A stretch of DNA of 64,000 bases from Asterias rubens (taxonomy: Eukaryota; Echinodermata; Asteroidea; Forcipulatida; Asteriidae). The translations under genes and the position numbers were made by a program. The notes below the pieces were generated by a model. The model was not told the DNA's origin. It was given only the letters and a program-made list of their open reading frames with translations, and searched no databases. Numbering within the stretch: the first letter of the stretch is position 1; each line of letters opens with the position of its first letter. This document shows, piece after piece, positions 35,501 to 45,300 of the stretch. The DNA lies in contig NC_047083.1 in NCBI RefSeq assembly GCF_902459465.1, forward strand, positions 2,668,501 through 2,732,500, in the 5' to 3' direction.

Positions 35501-36535
35501 CAGGGGCTCACCCGCGTGAGTACCGCGGGGTCGACACAGGGAAGCTAATCGAACACACCCAGGGCCATTAATTATAACTATAGGCCTAGTAAATTGTTTG
35601 TAACTAGTTCTTTATGGACATTATTTTTTATTTACAAATTACACTCAGTAGATGGTAATAGATAAAACGCAATCATCATTTGAAAGGTTTCCGTATGGCG
35701 CCACCACTTTTTCATTCGATATGAAATAATATTAATAGTTAATATACTTTCTAATTAGCCCCACTTGTGTGGCCAAGGCTAGGATTCAGCTATCCTTGGC
35801 CACACAAGTGGGGCTAACTAGATAGTATACCTCAATGAGATATCCTTTTTGTAAACTAAAAGTGAGTGGAAAAGTGGTAGCGCCACACGTATGGGAAAGT
35901 ACTTATTTGTATACCTTTTAAGTTTTATTTATTCCCCTGCATAAATTCTTGAGCTTATTAATAAGGACAACTTTCCGTCTGGCGCCACCACTTTTTCACT
36001 CATTTTTACAAAAAGGGATATATCAATCAGGTAAATAAGTGGATAACTTTCCGTATGGCGCCACCACTTTTTCACTCATTTTTACAAAAAGGGATATCTC
36101 ATTGAGGTAAATTAGATACTATATTATTTCATATCGAGTGAAAAAGTGGTGGCGCCATACGGAAACTTTTCCAAATAAGTTCCTATAATTTTTATATCGA
36201 ATGAAAAAGTGGTGGCGCCATACGGAAACTTTTCCAAAATAAAATGTCACTCAACTCAAGCATGCATTGACAAGGCCGGTTCATAGTCGGTCGCGCGATG
36301 GAAATCTTGCGCGCGATCCTAGGACTGAAACACAAAAACTGTGTCTTTTTATGATCGATTGCGCGTCAAGATTGCCATCGCGCGACCGACTATAACTTGG
36401 CCTTCTTTAGCAATCACACCAACACAAATTGAAAGCAATGTTTCCCAACTCAGCCCACAAATCTATACAATCTCAGCGTATTATACTCACCTTTAGAAGT
36501 AAATTCAAGCTTTCATAGTCAATTGTTTCTGCCAT
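29362..36535 (-). CDS. COMMD9: COMM domain-containing protein 9 (COMMD9), complete, 7 exons
   Basis: Subunit of the Commander/CCC complex (COMMD proteins with CCDC22 and CCDC93), which recycles membrane cargo from endosomes; COMMD proteins are also linked to limiting NF-kB. Exons (minus): 36535-36491, 34382-34251, 33433-33349, 32425-32371, 32099-32065, 30079-29976, 29502-29362; 597 nt, 198 residues, the length of human COMMD9. Residues 1-15 MAETIDYESLNLLLK lead into ASSRDIVVRLCDQAV (human KASSKDVVRQLCQ). FPSEFHKNLKDLLTKII precedes the COMM domain. The COMM domain (about 120-198) begins LPRLVDFDWRVDIKTSSD with its conserved Trp128, continues MSVPTCVLQLK, and ends VELSKETLDTMLDGL and KIRDQLNSVAKK, nearly identical to human. 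Two exons are only 35 and 55 nt. The introns carry a minisatellite, several MITEs and a SINE. Confidence 0.97.
29976..30079 (-). CDS. COMMD9: COMMD9 exon 6 (COMM domain start)
   Basis: Residues 118-152: ISLPRLVDFDWRVDIKTSSD then TLARMSVPTCVLQLK. Acceptor ctctcacaaag, donor gtaaga. Confidence 0.97.
30080..31197. other. COMMD9 intron 5, part without recognised features
   Basis: Apart from the minisatellite that begins at 31198, I see no repeat family shared with the rest of the window. An 81-codon plus-strand frame (30500-30745) has no start context, splice sites or recognisable similarity. Confidence 0.4.
31198..31858. repeat. Minisatellite, 18 units of 36 bp, in COMMD9 intron 5
   Basis: Unit gcctgacttgtccagtcatt followed by agtc(c/t)tctggcctcag. 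I count 18 units. Because 36 is a multiple of three, the minus strand stays open for over 200 codons with a 12-residue repeat (MTGQVRPEARRL-type); this is a by-product. A 9-bp insertion before the last unit shifts the frame. The units fall into two variants, agtcctct and agtcttct. Confidence 0.97.
32065..32099 (-). CDS. COMMD9: COMMD9 exon 5 (35-nt microexon)
   Basis: Residues 106-117 plus one base: LPTWRNRSINSQ (human STWRTEAQANQ region). Acceptor tttttttcag, donor gtaagt. Needed to keep frame between exons 4 and 6. Confidence 0.92.
32224..32357. mobile_element. MITE-A, internally deleted, next to COMMD9 exon 4
   Basis: Starts TTAAAGGCAGTGGACACTAT and ends near aatacaccaagtgagaa. The body is mostly deleted. 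It lies about 13 bp from the end of exon 4, on the donor side. Confidence 0.75.
32371..32425 (-). CDS. COMMD9: COMMD9 exon 4 (55 nt)
   Basis: Residues 88-105 plus two bases: SEFHKNLKDLLTKIITEN. Acceptor ttctcaaag, donor gtaagt, with a truncated MITE-A starting about 13 bp into the following intron. Confidence 0.92.
32620..33165 (+). mobile_element. tRNA-derived SINE interrupted by MITE-L
   Basis: The head carries the B box gtgggttcgaatcccgg, then 'cacttgtgtccttaagcaag', 'gggtacctgcgatgg' and 'ctcggagcgcc'; the tail 'tatagcgcattgatacatta' resumes after 33108. Between them, 32927-33108 is a MITE-L (ends gccaaatttcataaagcc and ctttatgaaattgggc), apparently flanked by a 5-bp duplication CCAGG. 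Confidence 0.7.
33349..33433 (-). CDS. COMMD9: COMMD9 exon 3
   Basis: Residues 60-87 plus one base: LLCSLSKLIRNVLF to SVFP. Acceptor tgtcttgcag lies 23 nt from the end of a MITE-A; donor gtaaat. Confidence 0.9.
33457..33863. mobile_element. MITE-A copy, at the COMMD9 exon 3 acceptor
   Basis: TTAAAGGCAGTGGACACTAT at the left, GTCTTTAA at the right, with the usual internal palindrome. Its left end stops about 23 nt upstream of the minus-strand acceptor of exon 3. Confidence 0.88.
34251..34382 (-). CDS. COMMD9: COMMD9 exon 2
   Basis: Residues 16-59, ASSRDIVVRLCDQAVLYKDL to SDDEANK. Acceptor ccatgcag, donor gtagaa. Phase 0 at both ends. Confidence 0.93.
34756..35144. mobile_element. MITE-A copy, complete
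   Basis: TTAAAGGCAGTGGACACTAT ... AGTGTTCACTGCCTTTAA, with both TTAA sites and an intact interior palindrome. It lies in COMMD9 intron 1. Confidence 0.92.
35300..35570. mobile_element. Repeat T (gcgttcgattagcttccctg), copy with inverted ends
   Basis: Left end gggtgcgttcgattagcttc and right end gaagctaatcgaacacaccc are inverted repeats, as are the inner 'gaccccgcggtac' motifs. A related copy lies at 37620-37850 and a fragment at 25117-25150. Probably a MITE. Confidence 0.75.
35687..35900. mobile_element. MITE-B copy 3 with another hairpin inserted
   Basis: MITE-B arms (ccgtatggcgccaccac ... gtggtagcgccacac) are split by a second, perfect hairpin at about 35758-35814: gccccacttgtgtggccaag mirrored by cttggccacacaagtggggc. 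Confidence 0.85.
35965..36235. mobile_element. MITE-B copies 4 and 5, one inside the other
   Basis: The inner, complete copy (36041-36172, 132 bp) interrupts an outer copy (35965-36040 plus 36173-36235). The inner copy is flanked on both sides by AAATAAGT (36033-36040 and 36173-36180), an 8-bp target-site duplication. Ends: ggataactttccgtatggcg and cgccatacggaaacttttcc. Confidence 0.93.
36280..36402. mobile_element. MITE-I (tagtcggtcgcgcgatgg hairpin)
   Basis: ggttcatagtcggtcgcgcg is mirrored by cgcgcgaccgactataact. It lies in COMMD9 intron 1, about 90 bp from exon 1. Confidence 0.85.
36491..36535 (-). CDS. COMMD9: COMMD9 exon 1
   Basis: ATG at 36535-36533, 15 codons MAETIDYESLNLLLK, donor gtgagt at 36490. 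Phase 0. Confidence 0.92.
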
Positions 36536-37149
36536 ACTTTACCGAAAATAGACAGAATACAGTGGAGACAATGCCAAAGGAAGTGAACTCCTCGCTCAAA
36601 AATGCACCAACCTATCGAGCACTATTCCCAGACGTACGAATAGTTGAACCAGTTCAAATCTCCACAAACTTGTAGGCACCTGACTAAGAAAAAATAATGT
36701 GCTTGCCTTTCAGTCAACAGGGGGCGCTGCACAATCAAGAAGTCCAGAGCCGTATATTATACGGCTCTGAAGAAGTCTACGGGGATGTGAGGGGGCGTGG
36801 CTGATTCAATGTGTTTCCTTGACAAAATTTCTTTGCCAAGAAATTTTGTATTGGGCACCATCCACAAAAATGCAAACTTATTGTAGTTTTGGGTAGGTAG
36901 GCCCCCCCCCCCTAAGCAATAATAATTCGGAGCTAAGCACATTATTTTTTGTGTGATTCATACAGGCTTTATGAAATTTTTCACAGAAGTGGGATAACAC
37001 ACAACAACATTATATTGCGACGGGTGAGCTTTTGTTTTGATGAGGAGGGTTGACCCACCTCTGTTGTCCCCATAGAGCTATACATAAGAACTAGAGAGCG
37101 CACTTGCCTATATACGCGCGCCGGCATGCGCCCAGGCGGCCATTTTCTA

Positions 37150-37348
37150 AGGCTGTGTCCGAACTGGCGACTTCGGCTACAGCTACGGCTAGGGCGCGCG
37201 CGTCTGCTATTCTTCAACACTGACAGACGCGTTGATCTAGCGCTACAGCTACGGCTATAGGGCGCGCGCGTCTGCTATTCTTCAACACTGACAGACGCGC
37301 TGATCTAGCAGTAGCTGTAGCCAAAGTCGCCAATTCGGACACGGCCTA
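37150..37348. mobile_element. MITE-H copy 2, internally duplicated
   Basis: aaggctgtgtccgaactgg ... attcggacacggcctaa inverted ends; the arm cgcgcgcgtctgctattctt followed by caacactgacagacg occurs twice (about 37195 and 37265). Confidence 0.82.
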
Positions 37349-37619
37349 AGTTGACAAAATTGGCATCTCACAGCGTGTGTTTGTGCGGCCATTTTGTAAG
37401 TTGAACAAACAGCATCGCGTGAGCGTTCAATAAAAAACAACCTCAAACGTGTATTTCATATTCAACGCGCGTGCAGAATGACGCGCTTGTCATCTTGCGG
37501 TCCCGTGGCGTTTGTGCACGACGAAGCATCACTCGTGCGCCCTCTAGTACTTATATATAACTCTATGGTTGTCCCCCAGTGCGAACCCCGACTCAGAGGT
37601 CTAGGGATTATTTATGGCC

Positions 37620-37850
37620 GCAGCGTTCGTTTAGCTTCCCTAGGTCGACACCGGTCGATCCCCCGGCGGCGTTCGAATAGCTTTGACGTCATTCCAGGGG
37701 CTCACCCGGGTCAGCCATCAGTGCCCTGCTTGTGGGGTGTGCCACTTGGGGGCAGGCCCCAGGTACATGACATCACAACTAGAACGACGTGATCGTTCGT
37801 TTAGCTTTTGTACCGAGTGAGCACCGCGGTGGACCCAGGGAAGCTATACG
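37620..37850. mobile_element. Repeat T, copy 2
   Basis: gcgttcgtttagcttccct ... cagggaagctatacgaa inverted ends with the same internal 'ggggctcacccgggtcag' as the copy at 35300. Confidence 0.7.
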
Positions 37851-39840
37851 AAGTTTTTATCAGTGTAGTGTGGGTTTTCTTCGTTGGGATTTTCCCTCCT
37901 ATATCTTAAACTGAACATGTTCTTTTCTTTTTCTATTTTATCATGTTATAATTAATTAATTTTGTGTGTGCTACATATCAATTAAGGGTGCAACATTTTC
38001 AAGGTTTGAATTATGAGTCTGTGTACTCTGTCCTTACTCAGGTGGCATGTTGATGGAGGAAGGAATTCCTAGATAGAACCATGGAGCTACGATCCGAGAA
38101 TAGCTCCATGATCCTCGAGAGAACACTGAGAAAGAACGAAAGAACAGATACTAAAAAAAAGGATTGAACGTAAACAAATAATGTTTACCAAACTGATTAT
38201 TGTCCATGGGAGATAAACCAATCGTTGCTTGGCAAAGGGATTTGACGGGAATAGGCATTTTACGGGGGCGCAATTCCTTCCTGCTGCGCGTAAAAAAAAA
38301 GACCAGTCAACAACCATGCAACCAATTGCAAAAAAGCAAACAAGCAAACAAAACGATTACAAGCAATAAAACAAGCAACAAATTGACCTAGATAACCTTT
38401 GGTCTTCAAATCCTCGGTGTAAAGATATGCGAGTCAGTTGATGCATGGTAATCTGATTTCAGTCATGTAGTTTCCAATCATAGACACTATAAAAATAGTA
38501 CAAATCGCTCATAATAGATTCCAAGTCCGAGAGGCTAATACTAAATAGTAATAATACTAAATAGCCCAGCTTTTGCATGAGCCGGTCTCTGGGCCTTTCT
38601 TTATTAATGGAGGTACACTCTAAATTACAGAGATTAATATTTAAATCTTTTATAGGATTAAAATAAAAATAAATCCTAAAGATTTATTTTTAGTCCAAAT
38701 CGATTTAATAAAAATCAACAATTATCCGTCGATCCTCCGAAAAAAGGACGCCAACTTTATGGACAGTGGACCAATCAGCGTGACGCGATTTCGTGACGTA
38801 TTTAAAGATAAGCCCTACTTGTTGACCCGTTGCATCACGTGGCTGATAAAAATTGGCGGGTGTAAAGTGCGCCCTCTTTTTTATTTTGTGGAATTTGGCT
38901 TTTATTCCCGCTTATCTAGAGGTCAAGAGTGCTTTTCTTTCACTTGTTAATATAATTGATACTAAAAATGCAATGGAATGCACATAATGGTTTGAGTGCC
39001 GTCACGTTGTGTACTTAAGAAAGACTTTTGCGCTTATACTGACCAATACAATCTGAAAAAGTCTTCAAAAATTAGAACATACTTGCCCGGAATGAGCGTA
39101 GGATAACAACAAACATGATCGAGTAATTCCCGTAGAACCGGTATAGATACGGGAAATTCCCTATTCTTAGAATTGCACGTGAGGGAGTTTCCCGGTGGTT
39201 CATGAATAGATTGCGGTGAATTAAATGCATGAGTGGGCGATGGCAACTATTACGAAATACACGTCCGTTGCTACTCGTAATTCCCCTATTGCATGCTGAG
39301 TCGTGGCAGAATGTCAGTCGAGCCATGACCATTTTTGGTTTTCGTAAGTGGAGTTTTGACTTTCTGAAAATGCTAAAATAGGGCACAGTCAGTGGGAATT
39401 CTTGGTTGGGGCCGTGTATGTATAGTTTAGGATTTGATTTTGCTGGGTTAAGATTGTGGAGAGATGAGTTGGCATTGTTCATGGGATTACTACGCTGCAT
39501 TTGCATAAACTGTGGACTTCGTTGTTATTTACCGGTACTTGCACACCTCTGTACAGGTGTACGGGGTATCACCTTGGCCCGATTAGCTTGGTGAATGGTC
39601 AGTGAGCAACCCGGATATGAAATCGAAGTGTGTTGTTCCAGGTAGGTTTGAGCATGATAGTTTGAGGTAGAATGGTTTATGATGATCACAATGACACTGG
39701 CTGCCTCTCAGTCTCAGTGCAGAGTCATACTCGGTCAAATGAATTAGTGGGTGTGTTTTGGTCAGCTTTATGGATGGTGGTTTTCTCTCAAAGTTGTTTG
39801 TTTTCTTCAGTTTTCTTGAAATTGGATTTTTATATTTTAG

Positions 39841-39882
39841 AAGACAGACGAAATGGAGTTCCATGTTCCAAGTTACATCCAT
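39841..39882 (+). CDS. TRAF6: Candidate TRAF6 N-terminal exon
   Basis: Acceptor tatattttag, 42 nt, donor gtaagtac. ATG at 39853 (context gaaATGG) opens MEFHVPSYIH and stops exactly in phase 0. Joined to the TRAF6 exon at 42037 it reads without a stop through [15 protein letters not shown] into the RING-containing frame. This would add 25 residues. The alternative is that it is a 5' UTR exon, or not an exon at all, with translation from 42082. Confidence 0.42.
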
Positions 39883-40029
39883 GTAAGTACTGTATTTGAA
39901 ATGATCTGGGACAGACTATGTCTGGGACCATTGAACAAAATCAATCAACATTTTTTTTTCATTTATTGTTTATTTAAACTTTACTTGTGAACTCACGGAC
40001 TGGTAATGTTTTACCAAATCCAAGCCAAG

Positions 40030-40660
40030 CATACTAGAACTATGATGAGGTTCGCTCCGCTGACTTGGAAACGATAGCGGAACGAACCTCATAGTTCCAG
40101 GAGTATTATAGCTAGACCCAGTAACTGGTTCGATCAAGAATGTCAAAATTTCTAAAAAAGGAGTACAGCGCCCCAGTTACTGGGTCTAGAGTATAGGCTA
40201 CCTGTTGAGGCTATAGTACATGTTTCCATTTTGTAAAATTCGTAAAGTATATTTTGTACAAGATACATCTTTGGAAATAGTTGTGATAATCGTAACCCTC
40301 GATCTTCCCATAGAGTAAGGACAGCTGACGGAAGATTATATTCACAAAGAGATCTTCAGAAGTTCAGTTACTATTCTTTTATTCTAATTGTGTAAAATAC
40401 AAAAATTTGTAATATTTTTGTTATTATTATATCTCTCTGGTAAGACCGCAGATGTCAACATTCAGAGTACAGCGCCCGCCCAGCTACTGCATGTACTGGG
40501 TCTATCCATAGAACAAGTTATAGAGCTATGAGGTTCGTTCCACTATCGACTGTTGAGACGGTAGCAGAATGAACCTCGATCTAGGAGTACTCCTAGTAAG
40601 CACTATGAGGTTCGTTGGGCTGTCGTCTCCAGGATAGCGGAACGAACCTCATAGTTCTAG
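40030..40660. repeat. Cluster of related hairpins upstream of TRAF6
   Basis: Three hairpins with arms ctatgaggttcgttcc and gcggaacgaacctcatag lie at about 40040-40102, 40528-40577 and 40600-40655. Between them a second hairpin (gacccagtaactgg / ccagttactgggtctag, 40113-40190) recurs in part at 40465-40507. These look like repeated copies of one or two short MITEs. Confidence 0.75.
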
Positions 40661-41529
40661 GAATAATCTAGGAGTATACATGTGTGTCTTCCGGGATTTA
40701 ACAAAATAAATAGTTTGGAACATTGCCAGAAATTCAGCGCTGGCACGTAAGCGGGAAATCTTGATTGTAAGCACAGAATTTGGCGGTAAGGAGAGTCATG
40801 AAATTTGGCCCTGGAAAATGCAATGTTTGAATCCCCTGGTCTACTTCCAGGCAAAGTATGTGGTGAAAGAAAGAACTTAGATTACTAGCACTTCCTGAAG
40901 TTGGTTGAGAAAGGAGTGTTTGGTAATAAACTTTGATCCAACTTATCTTTTAGTTTTGTCCAATACAGTCTTATAATGAAACCTGTTGACGTAAGCTTTC
41001 ACTTTTGGTCATTGTTTTCTAATCACGGATTGTAAATTTAAAGAACATTATGTCACATAGAAAGCCGGTCTTTTTAAATCTTTTCCCGAAGCGCTGTCAA
41101 AGTTTCAGTTCAGTTTCAGACCAATTTCCTCTTCCAGAATCAGTCTGGCAAAAATGAAAACCCCAAGAGAAACACAAAGCTACTCAGTGTTCAGTGTTCC
41201 AACCCCTGCAAAGTATTCTTTGGAAAACAACAACCTTTACCCCCCCCCCCGATAACTAGACAACAGTTTATACTAATCTTTTTGTTAACCATTGTCTGGT
41301 CTCTGGTGACTGATTTCAAGGGTCGGATCGTTGTACATGTACCTGTTTTTATACTTCCGGGACTCCAAACTTTATTGATAGAGTGATTCTAAAAAAAACA
41401 TCCTGTCTATTTGTAGTGTTCGGCATGGCCCATTTAATACAGTTGAAGCACGTTGCCCAAACTAGACTGGCCTACGGCTGTAGAGTGTAGCTGTATCTAG
41501 ACACCAATTTGGATACGACAACTTCTTCT

Positions 41530-41910
41530 CTACAGTCTTCCTAACAACCAGATTTCCCGTCTTCAATGCCTCTAAAACACCGCAGCCTTTATCGAGACAC
41601 TGTCTACTGGCTCCCTATCTCTCAACTACCTCCATGCTCTCAACGAATCATCTTCAAGCTGATGCTCATTGTCCACAAACCACTTAACGGGAAGGCTCCC
41701 CACTGTATCTCAGGACTGCTTCAAGTTTACACTTCGTCAAGGAATCATTTATCCAGTTCCATGCTTTTCCTCATTGAACCCAAGTCGTGAAACTCTGGGG
41801 TGACTTTTCTTTACCTGCGCCACTTATCTTGAACTCTCTATCACTTAATCTTAGATCTTGTCTTGTACCACAAAATACAAATCTCTTCTAAAAGCTTATC
41901 TTATGTCACA
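41530..41910 (+). mobile_element. LINE reverse transcriptase 3' fragment (CR1/L2-like), broken
   Basis: The plus strand translates to DTVYWLPISQ, IIFKLMLIVHKPLNGKAPH and SGLLQVYTSSRNHLSS, matching the LHWLPv..RI.FKLL.l.yKaLnG.aP pattern at the C-terminal end of CR1/L2-type reverse transcriptases. Frameshifted and truncated. It lies just upstream of the first certain TRAF6 exon. Confidence 0.8.
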
Positions 41911-42036
41911 GGTTTTCAAGGACTAATGATTTTGTTGTGTCTGTTTTTTTAAAATATATTATTTTATAGTCTTTATTTTTAAAAGGTATACAAATTGTAA
42001 TTAATTTTGTTTTTAAATTTTTATTTGTCATCCCAG

Positions 42037-42344
42037 ATCAGAGGATGTCCGCAACTTCTTGATACACGATTCGTTAAAGCGATGGAAGGTAAAAGCGACA
42101 AGGAGCTTGCCCTAGAAGAGGACTACCACCCTCCTCCCCAGAGTGCAAGTTTTCACCCAACCCCCGGCCCAACCTTGGACTCGTACGTCAGCATTAATGA
42201 GAGCACCGAGGGCTATGACCTCAAATTTGAGCCCGGACTCGAGCCCAAGTATGAGTGCCCCATCTGTCTGATGTGCTTGCGGGAGCCGATGCAAACAGAA
42301 TGTGGGCACCGGTTTTGTGGCGCGTGCATACTACGATCCCTCAG
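42037..42344 (+). CDS. TRAF6: TRAF6 exon with RING N-terminal half
   Basis: Acceptor tcatcccag, donor gtaagt. The sequence is open from the first base ([15 protein letters not shown] before Met), so ATG 42082 is the conservative start. An out-of-frame ATG at 42045 gives a short uORF if this exon is 5'-most. Encodes residues 1-87 plus two bases, up to [10 protein letters not shown]. Confidence 0.93.
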
Positions 42345-45300
42345 GTAAGTTTAGAGCGTTGATTTTAATTTTTCGACCACCTGAACATAATAATAACAAT
42401 CGGTTTTTAATAGCGCTTTACATTCCCGAAGGGTGTCAAAGCACTTCCAACATTATTACCCCTGGTCACTGGGCCTTAATTCATTCCCTAAAGCCATTGG
42501 ACACTTTCGGTACAGACAAAAAAATAAAAGTTTAATGGTGAAAGGTAATGGTGAAAGACTTCTCTTGAAATATTATTCCATGAAATGCTTTACTTTGTGA
42601 GAAAACATTAAAACAATATCAATTCTCGATGTTGAGAATTACGGATTTATTTTAAACACATGTCATGACACGGCGAAACGTGCAGAAACAAGGGTGGGTT
42701 TTCCGGTTATTTTCTCCCGACTCCGATGACCGATTGAGCCTAAATTTTCACAGGTTTGTTATTATATAGAAGTTGTGATACAGGACGTGTGGGCCTTGGA
42801 CAACACTGTTTACCGAAAGTGTCCAAGATGGCTTTAAACCATCTCAGCACCCTGGGGAGTATGCCTGTTTAACATGTGCTACTAAGCTAAATAAATCACA
42901 AGAACCATCTCTGCCCTCACAGGTACCCATTTACCCCTGGATGGAGAGAAGTGGTTACAAGTGTCATGACCGGGACTCGAACCCACACTCTGCTGATCTA
43001 AAACACCAGAGCTTGAGTTCGGTGCCCTTGTCCTGCAATGTGTTTGAAATCCATTCTCCAAATTAGGATTTGAAAGCATGGCTTGCAACAGAAAGTAGAA
43101 GCTGTGGCTCTGAAAATTAGTCTTGATTTATTTCATTTTTGCAGTGGCAATCATATCTGCGCATGGCTGCCTGCCAAAAAGCTTGGTATCAAATAAATCT
43201 TTAAAATGAAAAAAATACATCTTCCAAACTTGTTTTCAAGCGTTGCCAACAGTGACACTGACCTTTAAAGGTGTGTGTTACATTGGAAAGAGTAAAAATT
43301 TAAATATTCACAGATTCAAAATATAATGGTTATATGGTAGGAACATCCCTTTGAAATGTTTTTGCTCAAAATGCGGTTTTAGAGAAATAAGTAAAACAAT
43401 TATTCTTCATCTCGTGAGTCAAAAACTCAATAAATTATTTGAAAACAGTGACAAAATTTAGTTTGTTTTTGCCACTTTTTGCTTACAGTTACTCCAGGAC
43501 CAATGGGAGACTTTCTGGGACGATAGAGGGCAGCAGACTTACCGGGTAAATCCATTGTTCTCAGAATTATGCGCATGTTCAGAACTACGTAAACAATGGA
43601 AATTTACCCGGTATGTCTGCTGCCACCTAGCGTTGGAAAGTCTCCTATTGAGCTTAAACTTTTACAGATATACTATTTCATATACACATTGGGTCGCATC
43701 AAGTGTGGATTATATACCTAATTGGCCTTTGACCAGTGTCGTAGCCAAGGTGTGCGGTGCTGGGCAGGCCTGCCTAGGACTCACAGGTTTTGGCCAGTGC
43801 TCTCTGAGCAAAATACATTATGCCACCCAGCAGATTCCACTGTGCATTGATCTGGGACACAGCTAAAGATAAGGATTGTCAGAGAAAGAACACAGTCAAA
43901 AGGCCATTCAAATTTTGCATGGCCCCATACATTGTACCATGAACATATTATTGGAAACCTGGCCCCACTTCAGCAATCATGGCCCCATTTTAAAAACATG
44001 AATAATTTTGTTGGTCCACTCGCCCCCTGGTGGACTTCCTATGAAAACTGGATTTTATTACTCGCCACTCAAATTGGTCTAGCTACAAGTCCCTACCTTT
44101 TACAATTGCAATGTAACACATGTGCTCTCCAGGGCTAAAGCTTCATAGAAGAAAATACACTACAATGAGTCTTGAAGGTCATTTAGAGTAAAGTTAGGTG
44201 TCAAAAAGGGAAATTCCCTTCGCAGTCTCTGGCCGTGATTGTAGGAGATCGCACGTACCAGTGTTAATAACCTGTACCCTTGGCTGATACATGTATAGGA
44301 CAGGGATATTGTTTTGTTATGCGTCGTTCAAAACTAAAAAGCGCATCGTGATTTGGAATAAGGTTTTTAAAAAGACTTTGGAGTGTGGTTTGGTTGATCA
44401 TGGTAGAACCTTTTAAAATTGCATCTTGGGGACTGCTGTTTGTATTCACCATGATTTGAATTTCTGCTGCTGGTAAAGTTGTGGTGGGACATGACACCTT
44501 CTACTGACAGGTATGACTTGTAGTATTCTACGGGTGGGTTCGAATCTCACCCGAGTAATATGCCTGTGATATATATTTCTTCACAGGACTTGGGAATTTT
44601 TTCATTTTAATTTTAATTTTTGTTTTGCAAGTTCGCCCCCAAACAAGGCTTAAAGACAGTGGACACTATTGGTAATTGTCACAGTTGGTGTATCTCAACA
44701 TATGCATAAAATAACAAACCTGTGAAAATTTGAGCTCAATCAATCATCGAGCTTGCGAGATAATAATGAAAGAAAAAATACCCTTGTCACACGAAGTTGT
44801 GTGCGTTCAGATGGTGGATTTCGAGACCTCAAGTTCTAAATCTGAGGTCTCGAAATCAAAATCGTGGAAAATAACTTCTTTCTCGAAAACTATGGCACTT
44901 CAGAGGGAGCCGTTTCTCACAATATGTTATACCATCAACCTCTCCCCATTACTCGTATTCAATAAAGGTTTTATGCTAATAATTATTTTGAGTAATTACC
45001 AATAGTGTCCACTGCCTTTAAAGCCACTCTAGGTAAGGGGCTACAAGAAGAAAATGATTGAACATGAAAATAACTCAGGAGAGCTGGAGGCAGGAATTGA
45101 TATTCCTCTTAAAACAGTCCAGATTGTAGGATGGGGGAAACATGCACCAGGCAAGGAGTTCCAAAGAGATAGTGGAATAAAGTTGTTGGAATGGCTCTTT
45201 GGTCTACACCTCAGCAAATCAAGAGTGTATGGATGGGAAGAATTAAAACGAGTTTACAGTGCAAAAACACATCGGTGTGTGATGGGTAAAATAAACCAAA

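Larger units (their letters stand above)
36536..39840. other. Region between COMMD9 and TRAF6 (head to head)
   Basis: Must hold the COMMD9 promoter near 36540-36650 and probably the TRAF6 promoter. Contains MITE-H at 37150-37348, repeat T at 37620-37850 and two YY1-like GGCGGCCATTTT / GCGGCCATTTT sites (37135-37146, 37385-37395). A stretch near 38770-38880 has a CCAAT box (gaccaatcag) and CpG-bearing sequence and could be a promoter. No gene recognised. Confidence 0.45.
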
